NCBI GenBank assembly: GCA_051294375.1
Contig: CM119266.1
Span: forward strand, 13,642,735 to 13,706,734
Origin: Paraspadella gotoi
Lineage: Eukaryota; Chaetognatha
Direction: 5' to 3'
Length of the DNA: 64,000 nucleotides
Shown: positions 22,590-34,204 of the stretch, one piece after another
Position numbering within the stretch: the first letter of the stretch is position 1
Layout of the letters: the number at the start of each line of letters is the position of its first letter
The notes under the pieces: model-generated
What the model was told of the DNA's origin: nothing
What the model saw: the letters and a program-made list of their open reading frames with translations, nothing else
Databases searched by the model: none
Translations under genes and position numbers: made by a program

Positions 22590-23045
22590 TTGAATGGTTT
22601 GGGGGTCGATGTCTGCTCGGCTGCTTCATCGGCAGACAAGGCGGACGACAGACTGGGCGCGCCAGCAGTCGAGGGTCATCCCATCGGGAGCTTCAGACAT
22701 CACTTTGCATTGCGCCTGCAATGCATGCATCTACGTCCAGCACACCGTGCGCACGCACGACCACTTCCCCGTTCGGACGAGGCTCCCGTCAAAGAGCGGC
22801 CATCTTGGCGCCACTGCCCGTCTGCGCGACGAGCGATGACCGGAGAATGGAGAAGTCTTAATCGCCTCGTCTCGATCCATACTGCGGGCGGAATGTGCTA
22901 ATTTGGAGTCGGAAAGGGAAGATAAGTCGTTAGGCCTTTTATGCACGTAGACTATAGGCGGCATGCAACCGGAATAAAAAAGCCGCCCCCTTTTCCCTGA
23001 TTAGAGAGCTTCACGGTCGTTGCTCTGTGGCTCTCGCTTTCTTCT
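22590..23045 (-). repeat. Block A, inverted copy 1
   Basis: Reverse-complement match to 24,060-24,345; a third relative is inside 39,330-40,725. Shared parts include the CCGGAGAATGGAGA segment and the AAGATGGCCGCTCTTT segment (minus strand, about 22,794-22,809). In this copy the short frame from that ATG hits a stop at codon five. Confidence 0.75.
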
Positions 23046-23285
23046 CTTCCTCTCTCTCCCATCTCTCTCTCTCTTATTCGTGCTGTCTCCTAGTACTTGC
23101 TTCTTATCAAAGTAGATTACTTGACATATGCTTCTTTCTCGTCTTCTCTTCTCTTTCGTCTCTTTCCCTCTCTCTTCTTTCTTCCTGCTCATTCTCCTGC
23201 TCTAAGGTCTCTTATCCTCTTCCTCTCTTCACTCTACTCCCTCTCTCTGTCCTCTGTCCTACGGTAGCTCTCAGCCAGGGATGAA

Positions 23286-23310
23286 NNNNNNNNNNNNNNN
23301 NNNNNNNNNN
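23286..23310. other. 25-N gap
   Basis: Exactly 25 N, between the inverted copies of block A. Confidence 1.
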
Positions 23311-23792
23311 CATGGTTCTGTAAATGATAGGTAAGGTCGAGTTTAAGTATTTTATCTGAAGGATGACTGAAGCTTTCTTTGATTGATGATAGAGGATAGA
23401 GGATAGATTATGATTGCCAGTGCGGTTGTTCACCATTAATGTTAAGACTTAAAACTCGGCGAAAAGTTAAATTGGGGTGAAGTGTTCACTGAGTTAAGGT
23501 TAAGTGCAAAGAGAGACGCGGCAGTAAAAGTTGAACGGCTGCGTTTTGTCATTTCTCTCTCGGAATTTATCTCGGTGAAAGCGAGTGCGATTCAAGCGCA
23601 TTCGTCATCTCGACTCGACGTCTTTGAGCAAAAAATAAAGAGAGAAAAAAAAAAGATCTTATTTTTCTTTTTTTTTTTTTAAATTGAGAATTTTATCGCT
23701 CAGTTTTATTTTTATTTTTAGCTTCTTTTTTTTCGTGTTCGTGTTTAGCCGGTGTGAGAAGATCTTTGACGTTAGTATTCAGAATGTTATTG

Positions 23793-23970
23793 NNNNNNNN
23801 NNNNNNNNNNNNNNNNNNNNNNNNNNNNNNNNNNNNNNNNNNNNNNNNNNNNNNNNNNNNNNNNNNNNNNNNNNNNNNNNNNNNNNNNNNNNNNNNNNNN
23901 NNNNNNNNNNNNNNNNNNNNNNNNNNNNNNNNNNNNNNNNNNNNNNNNNNNNNNNNNNNNNNNNNNNNNN
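23793..23970. other. Assembly gap, 178 N
   Basis: Run of N followed directly by (CT)n, also between the inverted copies of block A. Confidence 1.
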
Positions 23971-24291
23971 CTCTCTCTCTCATTCTCTCTCTCTCCTCTC
24001 TCCTCTCTTCGCCTCTCTCTCTTGTCTTACTGGACGCAGCCTCTCTACAGAGAGAGAGAGAGAGAAGCGAGAGCCACAGCAACGACCGTGAAGTCTCTCT
24101 AATCAGGGAAGAGGGGGCGCTTTTTTTATTCCGTTGGCACCGCAAGTAGTGATAAAGGCCTAACGACGTTATCTTCCCTTTCCGACTCCAAAATTAGCAC
24201 ATTCCGCCCGCAGTTAGTGGATCGAGACGAGGCGATAAGACTCTCCATTCTCCGGTCCATCGGCTCGTCGCGCAGACGGGAGTGGCGCAAG

Positions 24292-24337
24292 ATGGCCGCT
24301 CTTTTTACGGGAGCCTCGTTTCCGATACGATTGGGAA
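24292..24337 (+). CDS. Candidate short first coding exon, MAALFTG...
   Basis: GCGCAAGATGGCC gives an ATG in strong context at 24,292, overlapping a YY1-type CAAGATGGC motif. Fifteen codons follow (MAALFTGASFPIRLG) to GGGAA|GTGAGTTCG, a near-consensus donor at 24,338. The upstream 150 bases are CpG-rich and hold GATA-type sites (TTATCT, CGATAAGA), consistent with a promoter. In the block-A copy at 22.8 kb the frame stops at codon five; in the copy near 40.46 kb the start survives but one base is missing and the frame shifts. This is therefore the only intact copy. No downstream exon was found, and the protein is unknown. Confidence 0.3.
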
Positions 24338-24448
24338 GTGAGTTCGTTTCGTGGCGAACCGTTTGTGGTGTCTGTTTGACTGAGCATTGCATTGCATTGC
24401 ATCGCAATTTGCAAAGAGATGATTGGTTCTTTGAATGCTCGAGGATGT

Positions 24449-24503
24449 ACCCTGTCTGTCTGTCTGTCTGTCTGTCTATCTGTCTGTCTGTCTGTCTGTC
24501 TGC
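24449..24503. repeat. (CTGT)n microsatellite
   Basis: About 13 CTGT units with one CTAT interruption. Its inverted relative at 40,272-40,320 reads (CAGA)n. Confidence 0.95.
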
Positions 24504-25464
24504 CGATTGATTTTGCAGGCGAGTTCATTGACATCGACCCAAACGATAAACGACGAAGATGACGGAGAAAAGAAAATTACTTTTTTCTGAGATTAGATAC
24601 TTTTTTTGCGATTTTTTAAAGCTTCTAATCGCAACATGAAAGACAAGAAATACTATATTTATATGAATAATATGGAAAAATAATTTGGGGGTGAAGAAAC
24701 AGCCAGTTTGTCATAATTATGAAAATGACATATTACGATTTTGTTAAAAATTTTGTCATGGCCTAGAGCCAATTGTAACATGGAACACGATTTTATGACA
24801 ACCACTACTATTTATGTATATATTTGTGAAAGTATACGAAATGCGAAGCGAGAAAAAAAATGCCATCGAGAAAATTTTTTGAAAATTAGAAATTTTCGAT
24901 GGTTTATATTTTTTTTTACTTTAAAAAGAAATGTCATTACAGCCGGCAACGAAGATAACGAAATAAAAAAAAATTATCGGAGAAAGAGAAGACGCGCGTA
25001 TACTTAAATAGAGAAACCAAAAGAAAGGGGAAAAAAATTTATGCTAAAAAGTAAAGAAATGAAATATGGGGAATTTAATTCCTTTTTTTTTGGATTTCGA
25101 AGCGAAACAACGACGTTAACGATTCACGAAGGAAAAAATGGCGGTTTTTTTTTTATTTTTTTTTCTAGATTTTATAATTTTTCTTTTAAATTCCGAAGGC
25201 GACCTTGTCCTTGATCGTGATTTTTATTTCAAAAGTAGAAAACATTTTTGATTTTTAAAAATTTAAAATTTTTAACATTTCCGACTTTTTTTCCTTTTCC
25301 TTCCTCTTTTTCTTCCATTCGAATTCTGAAGAGAAAGTTATTTCGTGTTCGACTTTTGTTGTCTGAGACACGAAACGCGAAGAAACGCGAAGTAATGGGA
25401 AGCGTAAAATGCACAATTCAACAATAGGGGCGATGGAAATTGAGAGAGAGAGAGAGAGAGAGAG

Positions 25465-25489
25465 NNNNNNNNNNNNNNNNNNNNNNNNN
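25465..25489. other. 25-N gap at the B/C block boundary
   Basis: Exactly 25 N, preceded by (GA)n. Confidence 1.
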
Positions 25490-25639
25490 CACCACTCATG
25501 CACGCAAGCCCCTCTCCCCCCTTCCCACTCATCCAATCCTCACTCAACCTATACATACCACACCCATCATCACCACCACACACACTACCACACAAACTCT
25601 TAACTCCATCCTCATCCATATATCATCACATTTTAACTC

Positions 25640-27957
25640 GGTCTCTTCGTCTCCTCTCTCTCTTCCATCGGAACTTTCACATTTTTTTTCCCATTCCGCT
25701 TTTTATTCGGAATTCAATCGCAGTTTACATAAAATTATAATCGTTTCTCTCTCGATATTTTTTTTTCTTCCCGTTCGTAATAATGTAATTTTATCCTCGT
25801 ATTTTTAATTGCGTTTTCCTCTTCAAATCTACGGCGTGAATCGAAGTTAAACTCTGCTCTTTTTTTTTCTTTTTTTCTCTTCTTTTTTTTATTTCTTCTA
25901 ACAATTAAGCGCAAAAGGTTACGGGGTACGTTACTTTTTGGCACTAAGTAAAAAGCGAATGTTATAAGATCCCACTGTACATTTATATTTAATAAAAAAA
26001 AAATTTCTATTTAATTTTAGTTTTGTTTTACTTTTTAACTTAAACCGTAAAGAAAACGCATTTTATGTCATTTTCATTAAATTCATTTCAATCTCAATTC
26101 GGCTCAATTACTCTCGCCTTACAATTTTTTGGCGATTCCCGGATCAATACTACCTATAGCCATCATACTTACGATACTACTATCCGGAATCCTTCGCCTG
26201 ATAAGACACGCGATACTTTGGATTTTATTATTCTGGCATTACTTCTGGACTAACGGCGATTTCGCCCCGCCTCCTCCCCTCGTCATCGGCGCTGGACACA
26301 ATGTCTCTGGCAAATTGGCGGTTTGCATTGCCGCGTGCCTTCCCGCCCGAGATGTCTTTCGCCTCACCAGCCATCCCCTCATTCTCCTCGAAATTGGCGA
26401 GGACTCTACCCCATTCGTTCGTCCCGCTTCGCTGCTTTTTGTAACTTGCTGCGTGAATTCGAAAGGTTAGACCTTCGGCTTCTTTCGGTTTATGGGCTTA
26501 GGAATTGCTTTTTTTGCCACGGCGGCGTTTTGGCTTATAGAGGCAGGGCTTGGCAAGGGGATAAACTAACCTGAGTACCTGAGCTTTTGGAAGGGAAGGA
26601 GTGAAAGGGTAGAAATATTTAAATTCATTTATCTAGACTATGTTCTTCCTAAACAAGTAAAATCTGAGTATCGAAAGATTTCCGATGTCGTAGCGTGATA
26701 AGATCGATGTCCTCATTTTCACTGCTCAACCTCATCGGAGTGATTAGATGCGCTTACGAACTTATGACAACAAATAACGATCTACATCCTTCTCTTCAAT
26801 GATCACGACGTCATTATCCTCTATTGATGCGGAAAAAAAACCAGCCCTTTGCCCTTGTGGAGAAAACGAAAGTCGAAGATTTCTTGAAACTCGGATCGTC
26901 TTCACTTTTTTTCTACGCGCGTCGACGTCGTTTTAATGGGCTCTCGGTCTACCGTTCCACCGGTCGTAGTATTAAGAGAGCAGTGCATAATTGTTATATT
27001 TTTAGTTGACAGAAACCGTTCATATAAGCAGTCCTTGGACGGTTTCGATCAGGCTGTACGCCGAAGTACATATGGGTTAAGCGTCCCCGTCCCCTCTTAC
27101 TGCTAGGAACGACCACTGGGCTAGAACCCGGACCTCTGGGTTGGGAGGCGAATGACTTGCCTGCCGGCACAATGGCCGCTGCATGAACAGGTTGGGTGAT
27201 TTAGTCCACCATAGTATCACTGCGTTTAATTCAACCTGATTTTTTTCATTGTTCGTCGAGGCGGCGAAGCGATTCTAAATCTCTTTGTTCTATTTCTTCA
27301 CCTTCCTTTTCTCAATTCATTCTTTCTTTATTTCGTTATTTTCTGGCCGGGGGAGGTCGATATAAAACGAGGCCTGAGCCACGGACCTGCTGCGTTATAT
27401 TTTTGGGTCAGGACAGGTCTCGTACTGATCCGTCGATTCTCGGAGCGTTACAAATAATTAAACTATTATCTAATATTTATAATCGGCAATTTAACTGGCC
27501 ACCGCCTAAAAACTAATAAAATTAGAAGGCATCTTGTAAGCGTTTATAATTACATAATATAAAACTTCGCTAAAAAAAAATTTTATTTATCGGTACTTTA
27601 CAATTATTTTGCACGCGTCTTCTTCAGCTTATTTACGAGGTAGTGGAAAAAGTTATCTTGCAGCTCCTTCCATCAACGAAGATTAATACGGTCGATATGA
27701 ACATAAAAAGATAAGTAACAATACTGAAAAAAAATTAATGTTCGAAGTAAAGTCAACACATCGCATATGAATTAAAAAAAAAAGCCCCAACTCATCTCTC
27801 TAACCGCCTTAATTAATTATCCTCGCTAAGATTAAACAAGCTTTTTTTCCATCGACATCCTTCGTTGTAAATTTATATAAAGAAAAAAGTTTTAGCAAAA
27901 ACAAAAAAAATATATTAGACGGTAGGTTCCTTCGGCTTTGATATATCTGAGAGGCAA
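25640..27957 (+). repeat. Block C, forward copy
   Basis: Reverse-complement match to 40,790-43,079. Anchors: 25,690-25,820 with 42,940-43,070; 26,060-26,130 with 42,640-42,710; 26,300-26,370 with 42,400-42,470; 27,040-27,200 with 41,580-41,760; 27,900-27,955 with 40,805-40,875. Divergence is higher than for blocks D and E at about 26,370-26,520. A TATAAAAC near 27,362 reads TATCAAAAC in the other copy. Confidence 0.85.
27110..27181 (-). tRNA. tRNA-Gly(CCC)-like segment, SINE head or tRNA pseudogene, copy 1
   Basis: On the minus strand CATTGTG leads into ATTCGCCTCCCAACCC (anticodon-arm-like, CCC in the loop position) and then GAGGTCCGGGTTCTAGCCC, whose GGTTCTAGCCC is one change from the Pol III B box GGTTCRANNCC. 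Order and spacing resemble tRNA-Gly(CCC). The A box and acceptor stem pairing are poor, so this is not a functional tRNA. It looks like the 5' part of a tRNA-derived SINE; a TGTACTTCGGCGTACA hairpin follows on the same strand. Confidence 0.35.
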
Positions 27958-29334
27958 CATAACCGACCTTCCTTTTGACGTGCGACGACTTTTTTTTTTT
28001 TTTTTGTAATTTACTCTCACAGCCTGCAACTCCACCGCCCCCCCTCCCTCAACTATCTCCGTTCTCTGTCACCCAATCTAAAAACGCCGCAACCCAAGTG
28101 TAATCTAATCTCGAAAGCGCGGGCTTTCTCTTCCCTCCCCCCCGAAACTTTTCTTTCCCTTCAGTCTCGGCCCGGTTCGCGCCGCGTTCGCATCGCGACC
28201 GCCGGGATCTGGGGTTGATCCAATCTCGAGCTCGCCGACTATGAAACACCGTGGCGGTTGCAGCGCGGGGCGGCAGGTGAAGGCATCCGTGGCGGCGGCA
28301 GCAGCAGCAAGTGGCTTGCTGCAACTGGCGGGTGTGAGATGAGTTCGAGTAAGGTTATAGGGTTGGTAATGATTTGGCGCAGGTAAGCGGCCTTGTGGGC
28401 CTCCTGTCTCTCTCTCTCATTTCTTTCTCATCGGGCATTCATTATGTGTAAACCGGGCGGGGATTTCCGAGCGCTACCGGCAATGTCGGTCGGCCCTTTT
28501 CGAGGCCCGCGCCACCGTTTTGCAGACGGAAATGTTTCGAGTTTCGGAACAAGGGGAGGAATAGGAAAGAAGCTAAGAATACAGAAACCTTTTTGTCAGG
28601 TGACAGGATGACGTCAAGGCCGCCAGTTTTTTCATCTGTTTTTTTCGTCGTCCACTTCCAAATTGCGAACAAGCATATATGCTTTTTTCGATGCTTCTCA
28701 AACGAGACGAACAATCCGTTAAACAATCAGTCATCCAATCAACATCACGCTACCATCACGAAAAACATTGAACGACGACCAGGCAAACGAACGCGACAAT
28801 AAAAAGGCATTTCCGGAAATTGAGATCCAGGGGAGAAAAAAAAAGCCGGTTACTCTATCGTTGTTTCCGTGGGCTCCTTTTTTTCTCTCTCTTCCTTCCC
28901 CCCCCTTTTTGTCCCCTTGGCTTAACATCGACTCCTTCAACTAATCATTAAACCTTACCATTCACTCTTCGGCACTTTTCCCCGCCTACTTTTCCCAAAC
29001 CCCGCCCTTCCCCGGGGCCACGCCGTGCCGTTTGCCCGTGTACGCCCTCAATCCGCTGTCACGAGTCACGCGATACAAGAAAGAGTACTTGTAGTCGTTT
29101 CGCACACTCGATCGGGAGGCGCTACAGTCTTCGACAATTCGTCACTCCCATACACCACAAACACTTAAGATACCTCTACAGCCTCATATCGCAACTAAAG
29201 CTCTTCCCACCCAACACCTGCCTTGTTGGCTATTATATGGTCGCGCGATCGATCCCTCTTACGTTATCGACTTTTTTTTTTATTGTCAAACCAAGGGCTT
29301 CGTCAAACCCAACGGTTTTCGCGACGACGCGAAC

Positions 29335-29343
29335 TATAAATAG
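29335..29343 (+). promoter_or_regulatory. TATA box in block D
   Basis: TATAAATAG lies 39 bases upstream of an ATGGCGAC. It is kept in the inverted copy (minus strand, 35,506-35,514) and reads TATAATTAG in the third copy (about 37,969). Confidence 0.35.
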
Positions 29344-29373
29344 AATTTTTATTCTTAGATATGTTCGAGGCAG

Positions 29374-29429
29374 ATGGCGACGGTTATTGTCGAAACTTTC
29401 CGGCGTGGAGTTAATTGATCGGTCAATGG
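29374..29429 (+). CDS. Candidate first coding exon of block D (ATGGCGAC...)
   Basis: ATGGCGAC at 29,374 follows the TATA box at a distance that allows a very short 5' UTR; this copy reads AATGGTAAGTTTG at about 29,427, a strong donor. The three copies do not keep one frame: the middle copy reads MATLLSKLPAWSY then stop and lacks the clean donor (GGTAGTTGC), while this one reads MATVIVETFRRGVN then stop. If the middle copy is the more accurate sequence, the donor here is an insertion artefact and the small frame is not supported. Confidence 0.15.
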
Positions 29430-30359
29430 TAAGTTTGCTTTTGCGAAGAGATTTTATGTTAAAAATTTCGTTATTTTGGAATAGTTGTTTTTTTATTGCT
29501 TCGATTGTTTTAGTCGGTATCTGCTTATTCGCAGATCCCGACTTCTATAACTGGCGACTTTTTCGGTCCGTCGGTCCGGCCCCCTCAATATTTGTCGGGC
29601 AACAGGAAGTTACTTAGATATGTGTGGACTGGATGACAGTGAAATTAGGTTGACACTTGATATCATAGTAGAACAATCGAATTATGATAATTATGGCAAA
29701 AAAAATGAATGTCCTCCGTCCGTCTGTTCTGTCCGTCCGTCCGTGACCAGTCCGTCCCACCATTTAGGCAAAAAACTCCAAATTTACTCCGTGATTGGAT
29801 GGATGGCATTGGTATGAAGATTTTTGTGTGTGGGGTAGGAAACTGTGTGATTGAGATGGATAGAAGTCTTCGAGGGAATCGTGCGAGTGGAAATTGGTTT
29901 AAATGGAAAGAAACATAAAAAAATATATTTCAGGCTATTTGAACGCCAATTTAGCTGCATGAGTGGATAGTGCAAGTTGACCTTGAAATTTTGTACTGAT
30001 GGTAGGAAAGGTGTGATTGAGCCGGATATAAAGTTTTCGATGGAATCCAGTGCGAGTGAAATGAAGTAAAATGGACAAAAAACAAACGTCATAATTTACT
30101 TGAGAAGTATTTTTACTTGTAAATTTGCCAGCTCATACTTATTTTGTTTGATTAAAAAATTGGATAATAAGGTCGAGGAATTGAATTTTGTGTGTGGGGT
30201 AGGGAAAGATATGAATACTAGAGACTGGGATAAAATTTATTTGATGGAATCGTCAGGAGTTGGAAAAGAGTGTCAATTAGAGAAAGAAACCAAGAAAGAC
30301 ACATTTATTTGTAATTGTTTTTCAAAAGTTTCTCATCTCTCTCTTCTGACTTTGATTTT

Positions 30360-30715
30360 GATTGATTGACCAAAATTATGCTAATTGACCAAATTATGCA
30401 GTTGACCAGTATTCTGGGCAATTAATCAAAGTTTTGCAAGTTGACACAATTATGCTGTTGACAACTAAATTAGGCTACGCTAGTTGATAAAGATCTATGC
30501 CCAGTTAAACCAAAATAAATGCCGGTTGACCAATTATGCTTAATTGATCAATTATGTCAGTTGAGCCAATTATGTCCAGTTGACCCAAGATTATGTCAGT
30601 AGAGGTACGACCAAATTAATGGTCAGTTACCACAGTTATTTCAGTTGAGCCTTCCAAATGATTATCAAGTTGATTTAAATTAATGCAAGTTGAGAACCTA
30701 GATAGCTTATTAACC
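30360..30715 (+). repeat. Degenerate minisatellite, unit about 17-20 bp (AGTTGACCAAATTATGC)
   Basis: About 17 imperfect units with recurring GTTGACC and AATTATGC halves, all in the same orientation. Unit length drifts by one to several bases. Confidence 0.7.
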
Positions 30716-31746
30716 CGACTTAATTATGCGGGATTGACAGACCGGCTGAATTTTGTCTGTGACGGTAGAAAAAATAGGTGTGATGATTGAAACAGGAAAC
30801 CAAGTTTCGAGTGTGAATCTTTTTGAGTGGAAATGAGGTGTAAAGTGGAAAAAACAAAAAACCGTGTGTTCGACTAATTGATCTATGCTTCATTTTTTCC
30901 TTTTATTAATTGTAAATTTGTATAATGCAGCGATGGTATTAAATAGTCAAAATCGAGATTAATCAGTAATTAAGTTCAATTAGGTCAAGTTAATTAATCA
31001 AATGAATTAACTTAATCAGTGTCAATCAATCCGTCCATAGTGCGTGTCCGTCCACCACCTTAGCAAAAAGTCCCAATAAGCCTTCGTGATTTGGCTGGTT
31101 GGATTGAAATGAAATTTTGTGGTGGGTAGAAAGTGTGGTGGGGAGTGTGTGGAATAAAGCCAGCTGGATATAAAGTTTCGATCGGAATCGTGTGAGTGGA
31201 AATGAGCTTTATAGTGTGGAAAAAACATAAGTGCGCATTTACTAGAAGATCTTTTTTAACTTATTTTAAACAGGCATTTACAGTATTGTCTAATTAATTG
31301 TGTGTGTTACGTACATGCAGGACGAAGTAGATTGCGAGGGTGGATAGGAGGATGCTGTGGTGTAGTTCTGTCGGTAGAGGGTTGTTGAGATTTGTTTGTT
31401 GGGGTAGGAAGAATATGTGTATCGATGCTTGATATAAAGTTTCGGTGAAGCGTACGAGTGGAGAATGAGTTTAAAATGAAAAGAAATATAAAAATATGAG
31501 TCACATTTACTTGAATCTTTTTACCTTATTTTAACCTATAATAGATCTGAGATGAAATTGTTGTGAGAGAGGGACAAGTGTGTGAAAAGAGCCTAGATAT
31601 AAAGAGTTTGGACGGAATTGTGCTCATAGTGGAAATGAGTTTAAAATGAAGAAAAGAAAAAGTCACATTTACTTGAAGGCAGAAAAATGATACAGGAGTT
31701 AAAAAAACTCCAAAAGGCATCAATTTGATCGTCGGCAATTGTTGCA

Positions 31747-31747
31747 A

Positions 31748-31826
<79 letters not shown>
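31747..31826. repeat. (GA)n microsatellite
   Basis: Almost uninterrupted GAGA; a second interrupted tract follows at 31,863-31,927. Confidence 0.95.
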
Positions 31827-31827
<1 letters not shown>

Positions 31828-32465
31828 AAGTAAAATGATAGATAAGGATCGTCGCAATTTCAAAGAGAGAGAGAAGAGAAGAGAGGAGAGAGAGAGAAGA
31901 AGAGAGAGAAAATAGAAAGAGAGAGAGTCCGAGATAAAAATTAGCGAATAAAAAAGGTGTTTTATTTTGACTCACTTGAATAAATACTTAAGAAATACTT
32001 TCAACAATACATAAATTGATAAATTATTATTTACGCGAGTACATTGTTTAATCACATGCAAGTATACCCTAGTAAGGTACGCCTATACATTCTAGTACAG
32101 GCGGGCCAAAATTAACTATTTTTATAACTCGTTCTAGTTCTAAATTTCTTTTTTCTTTACTACTGAAAGTTTCGATTTTGCAAATATATGACTTTGTGTG
32201 AATTAGTTCATTTGGGGTTGTTGCACTGAATGCTTTTAAATTTTAATTACATATACTAGAATAATATAGTAAAGGTGATTGACGGTAAGATTGGTGCCAG
32301 GAAAAATGAGTTTGAGATGAAAAGAACATAAGTCAGCATTTATCTTGAATCTTTAATATACTAAATAAATGTTTTAATTAATTAATGAAATTTAATTAAT
32401 TAATTAATTAATGTGAAAAAAATGATGCAAGTTAAAAAAATCTGAAAAGCATAAAGATCGTCGCA

Positions 32466-32560
32466 ATTGCAGAAAAAGAGAGAGAAGAGAGGAGAGAAGA
32501 CGAGAGAGAGCAGACAGAGAGAGAGAGAGAGAGAGAGTGAGTGAGAGAGAGAGAGGGAAG
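32466..32560. repeat. (GA)n microsatellite
   Basis: Interrupted GAGA tract. Short (TTAA/AATT)n tracts flank it at about 32,390-32,412 and 32,700-32,755. Confidence 0.9.
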
Positions 32561-32804
32561 GAGCATTAAAATAAAATAGAGGATATTTGTTTTGTTTTGA
32601 TAAAATGTAAACAAACATATTTAATACTGTCCTAAACCCAATTATTAAGGACACGATGATGATAAGTTGAAATATTAAATTTTAAAATTAATTATTACAT
32701 ATTAAAATTAATTAATTAATTAATTAATTATCGATTAAGTTAATTAATTATTAATTATCCCGTAGGCAGATCCGACATTGTTTGGCTCAAACTTGATTTT
32801 TTCA

Positions 32805-34160
32805 TGAAGCTTGCCTATATTTATTGTTCTGTTAGTATTAATTTTGGTTCAAACAGTATTTATAAGAAATTAACGATTATAGCCTTTTTTTTTCATTGTA
32901 AGTTAAAAACAACTTTGCTCTTTTGTTCAAAGAATATAAACTTTTAAAAAATCTTAAAAATGGCAAAACGGTTAAACCTATGATATCAGTAAGAAATGTT
33001 AAATAATAGCATGAATAGTTGTTGAATAAAATAAATTAACGATAGAATCGATCCCGTCTCCTGCCGATGTTCGCTTTTTTTTTCGATTATCTTTGCGTTT
33101 GTCCCAAGAAATTCTTCACTATATTTTCTTCGCCTTCGGGAATGCATACTGCGAGTATGGCTACGGTGCGAATCGAAGAGGGCGTTCATTCCACTTCTTC
33201 GTCGTCATCATTATGATCATGAAATCGGTCCGTCGGGGATGAAGCTTTCGACGAATGCTAATCTTCAGTCTTTTCTTGTTCTTTCTGTCGGTCTTTCTGT
33301 TCTTAACTGTACTTTCTCTTCTCGTCTCTCTCATCGTCCGTCTCTCTCTCGTCTCTAAAGCTCTCTGACTCCCACGTTCTGCTGCTCCGATGTAATCTCT
33401 CTCTCTCGTTCCGTCTCAGTCTCTCTCTCTCTCTCTGTCTGCTCCGGCTCTCTCTCCCTCCTCTCGTCTCTCGTATCCTCTGCCGCCTTCTCTCATCATT
33501 TTTAGATCCTTCTCGCTTTCCCTAAGAACGCGCTGCTTTCGGCAGAGACGCGCCGACCAGTTGCTCGCATTCGAGTCTCGGCGTAGTCGGGCGTCGGCGT
33601 CGTCAAACACGCGCGAAGCGTGACGCGTTCTACTCGCGACTATCCGGCGCAGAGGAATGAACGCGAAAAAAAACGGAAGATAAATCTTCGGCCTGGGAAT
33701 TCTAACTCTTATTTATTTTTCTATATTTTCTTTACTTTATTTTCTTGTTTCTTTGGGTTTACTCTTCTTTGTTTATTTGTTTATTTTTTTTTCGCTTTCT
33801 TATTTATTTCTCTCTTTTTTCTTTCTATTCTGTATTTTAATTTCTTTTCAAAATTTTTCATTTTATTCTTTTTCTTACTTTTTGCCATGGCTTCGTTTAT
33901 CTGTTTTTCTTTATTTATTGATTTTAGTCATCGTATCGTTTCTGTCTCACCTTATTTGCTCTTCTTTCATTCTTTCAGTCTTCATATAATCTAAGGAACA
34001 GGTAATCAATTTCTTCCCAGCCGATTCTCTCTGCGTCTCTTTTTCGGACATGTCGACAATTACGATTCAATTCTGTCTTACTCTCTCTCTCTCTCCCTCT
34101 CTCTCTCGTCTCTCATCTCCTCTCGTCTCTCTCTCTCCTTCTCTCTCTTCTCTCGTAGCC
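32805..34160 (+). repeat. Block E, copy 1 (forward)
   Basis: Matches the reverse complement of 34,205-35,330 and, directly, 38,140-39,290. Shared anchor: the CCGATGTTC segment and the GACGCGTTCTA segment (33,622). It ends in (CT)n at 34,080-34,155. Confidence 0.9.
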
Positions 34161-34171
34161 GTCTCTATCAC

Positions 34172-34204
<33 letters not shown>
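34156..34204. repeat. Centre of the E/E' palindrome: CT arm, 22-base loop, GA arm
   Basis: (CT)n up to about 34,155, a short unique loop (GTAGCCGTCTCTATCACTTC) and (GA)n from about 34,177 to 34,207. Flanks are reverse complements: ATCAATTTCTTCCCA on the left (34,006) and TGGGAAGAAATTGAT on the right (34,259). There is no N gap here, so the fold-back is read through continuously. Confidence 0.85.

Larger units (their letters stand above)
24055..25464 (+). repeat. Blocks A+B, forward copy
   Basis: Matches the reverse complement of 39,330-40,725 over its length. Anchors: the tetranucleotide array (24,449-24,503 with 40,272-40,320), ACATCGACCCAAACGA (24,531) with its complement near 40,230, and CGTGTTCGACTTTTGTTGTC (25,343) with its complement near 39,425. 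Ends in (GA)n running into a 25-N gap. Confidence 0.85.
27960..29505 (+). repeat. Block D, copy 1 (forward)
   Basis: Three copies exist: here, inverted at 35,335-36,604, and forward at 36,630-38,135. This copy and the third carry numerous private single-base insertions relative to the middle one: this copy has GCAGGTAAGCGGCCTT where the middle one reads GCAGGGTAAGCGCCTT. Confidence 0.9.
29793..32350 (+). repeat. Degenerate dispersed repeat, unit about 100-120 bp, about 7-8 copies
   Basis: Recurring order of motifs: a TTTTGTGTGTGGGGTAGG-type segment, then a GTGTGATTGA-type segment, GGATATAAAGTTTCGA, GGAATCGTGCGAGTGGAAAT, and GAGTTTAAAATG with AAAAACATAA. Copies lie near 29,793-29,920, 29,985-30,090, 30,181-30,260 (partial), 30,748-30,865, 31,100-31,225, 31,400-31,500, 31,575-31,675 and 32,285-32,350 (partial). 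Two copies are preceded by GTCCGTCC and CCACC...TTAG.CAAAAA segments (29,735 and 31,035). This is a satellite-like or nested-element remnant. Confidence 0.65.
29506..32800. other. 3.3 kb insertion found in only one of three D-E copies
   Basis: In the other two copies D runs directly into E (around 35,335 and 38,140, at CTTCGATTTTTTTTCAT). Here 3.3 kb intervenes. GCAGATCCCGAC near the left edge (about 29,532) and GCAGATCCGAC near the right edge (about 32,767) form a direct repeat. The contents are a (GTCC)-rich start, repeated 100-120 bp units, a TTGACC minisatellite and GA tracts. No transposition protein is visible. Confidence 0.6.

Noticed and set aside
26129-26470. 113-codon hydrophobic frame in block C
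   Set aside because: Begins with TTG, not ATG, no acceptor upstream, and the inverted copy at 42.2-42.6 kb does not preserve the frame.
27362-27370. TATA box (TATAAAAC) in block C
   Set aside because: The other copy reads TATCAAAAC and no initiator or gene follows.
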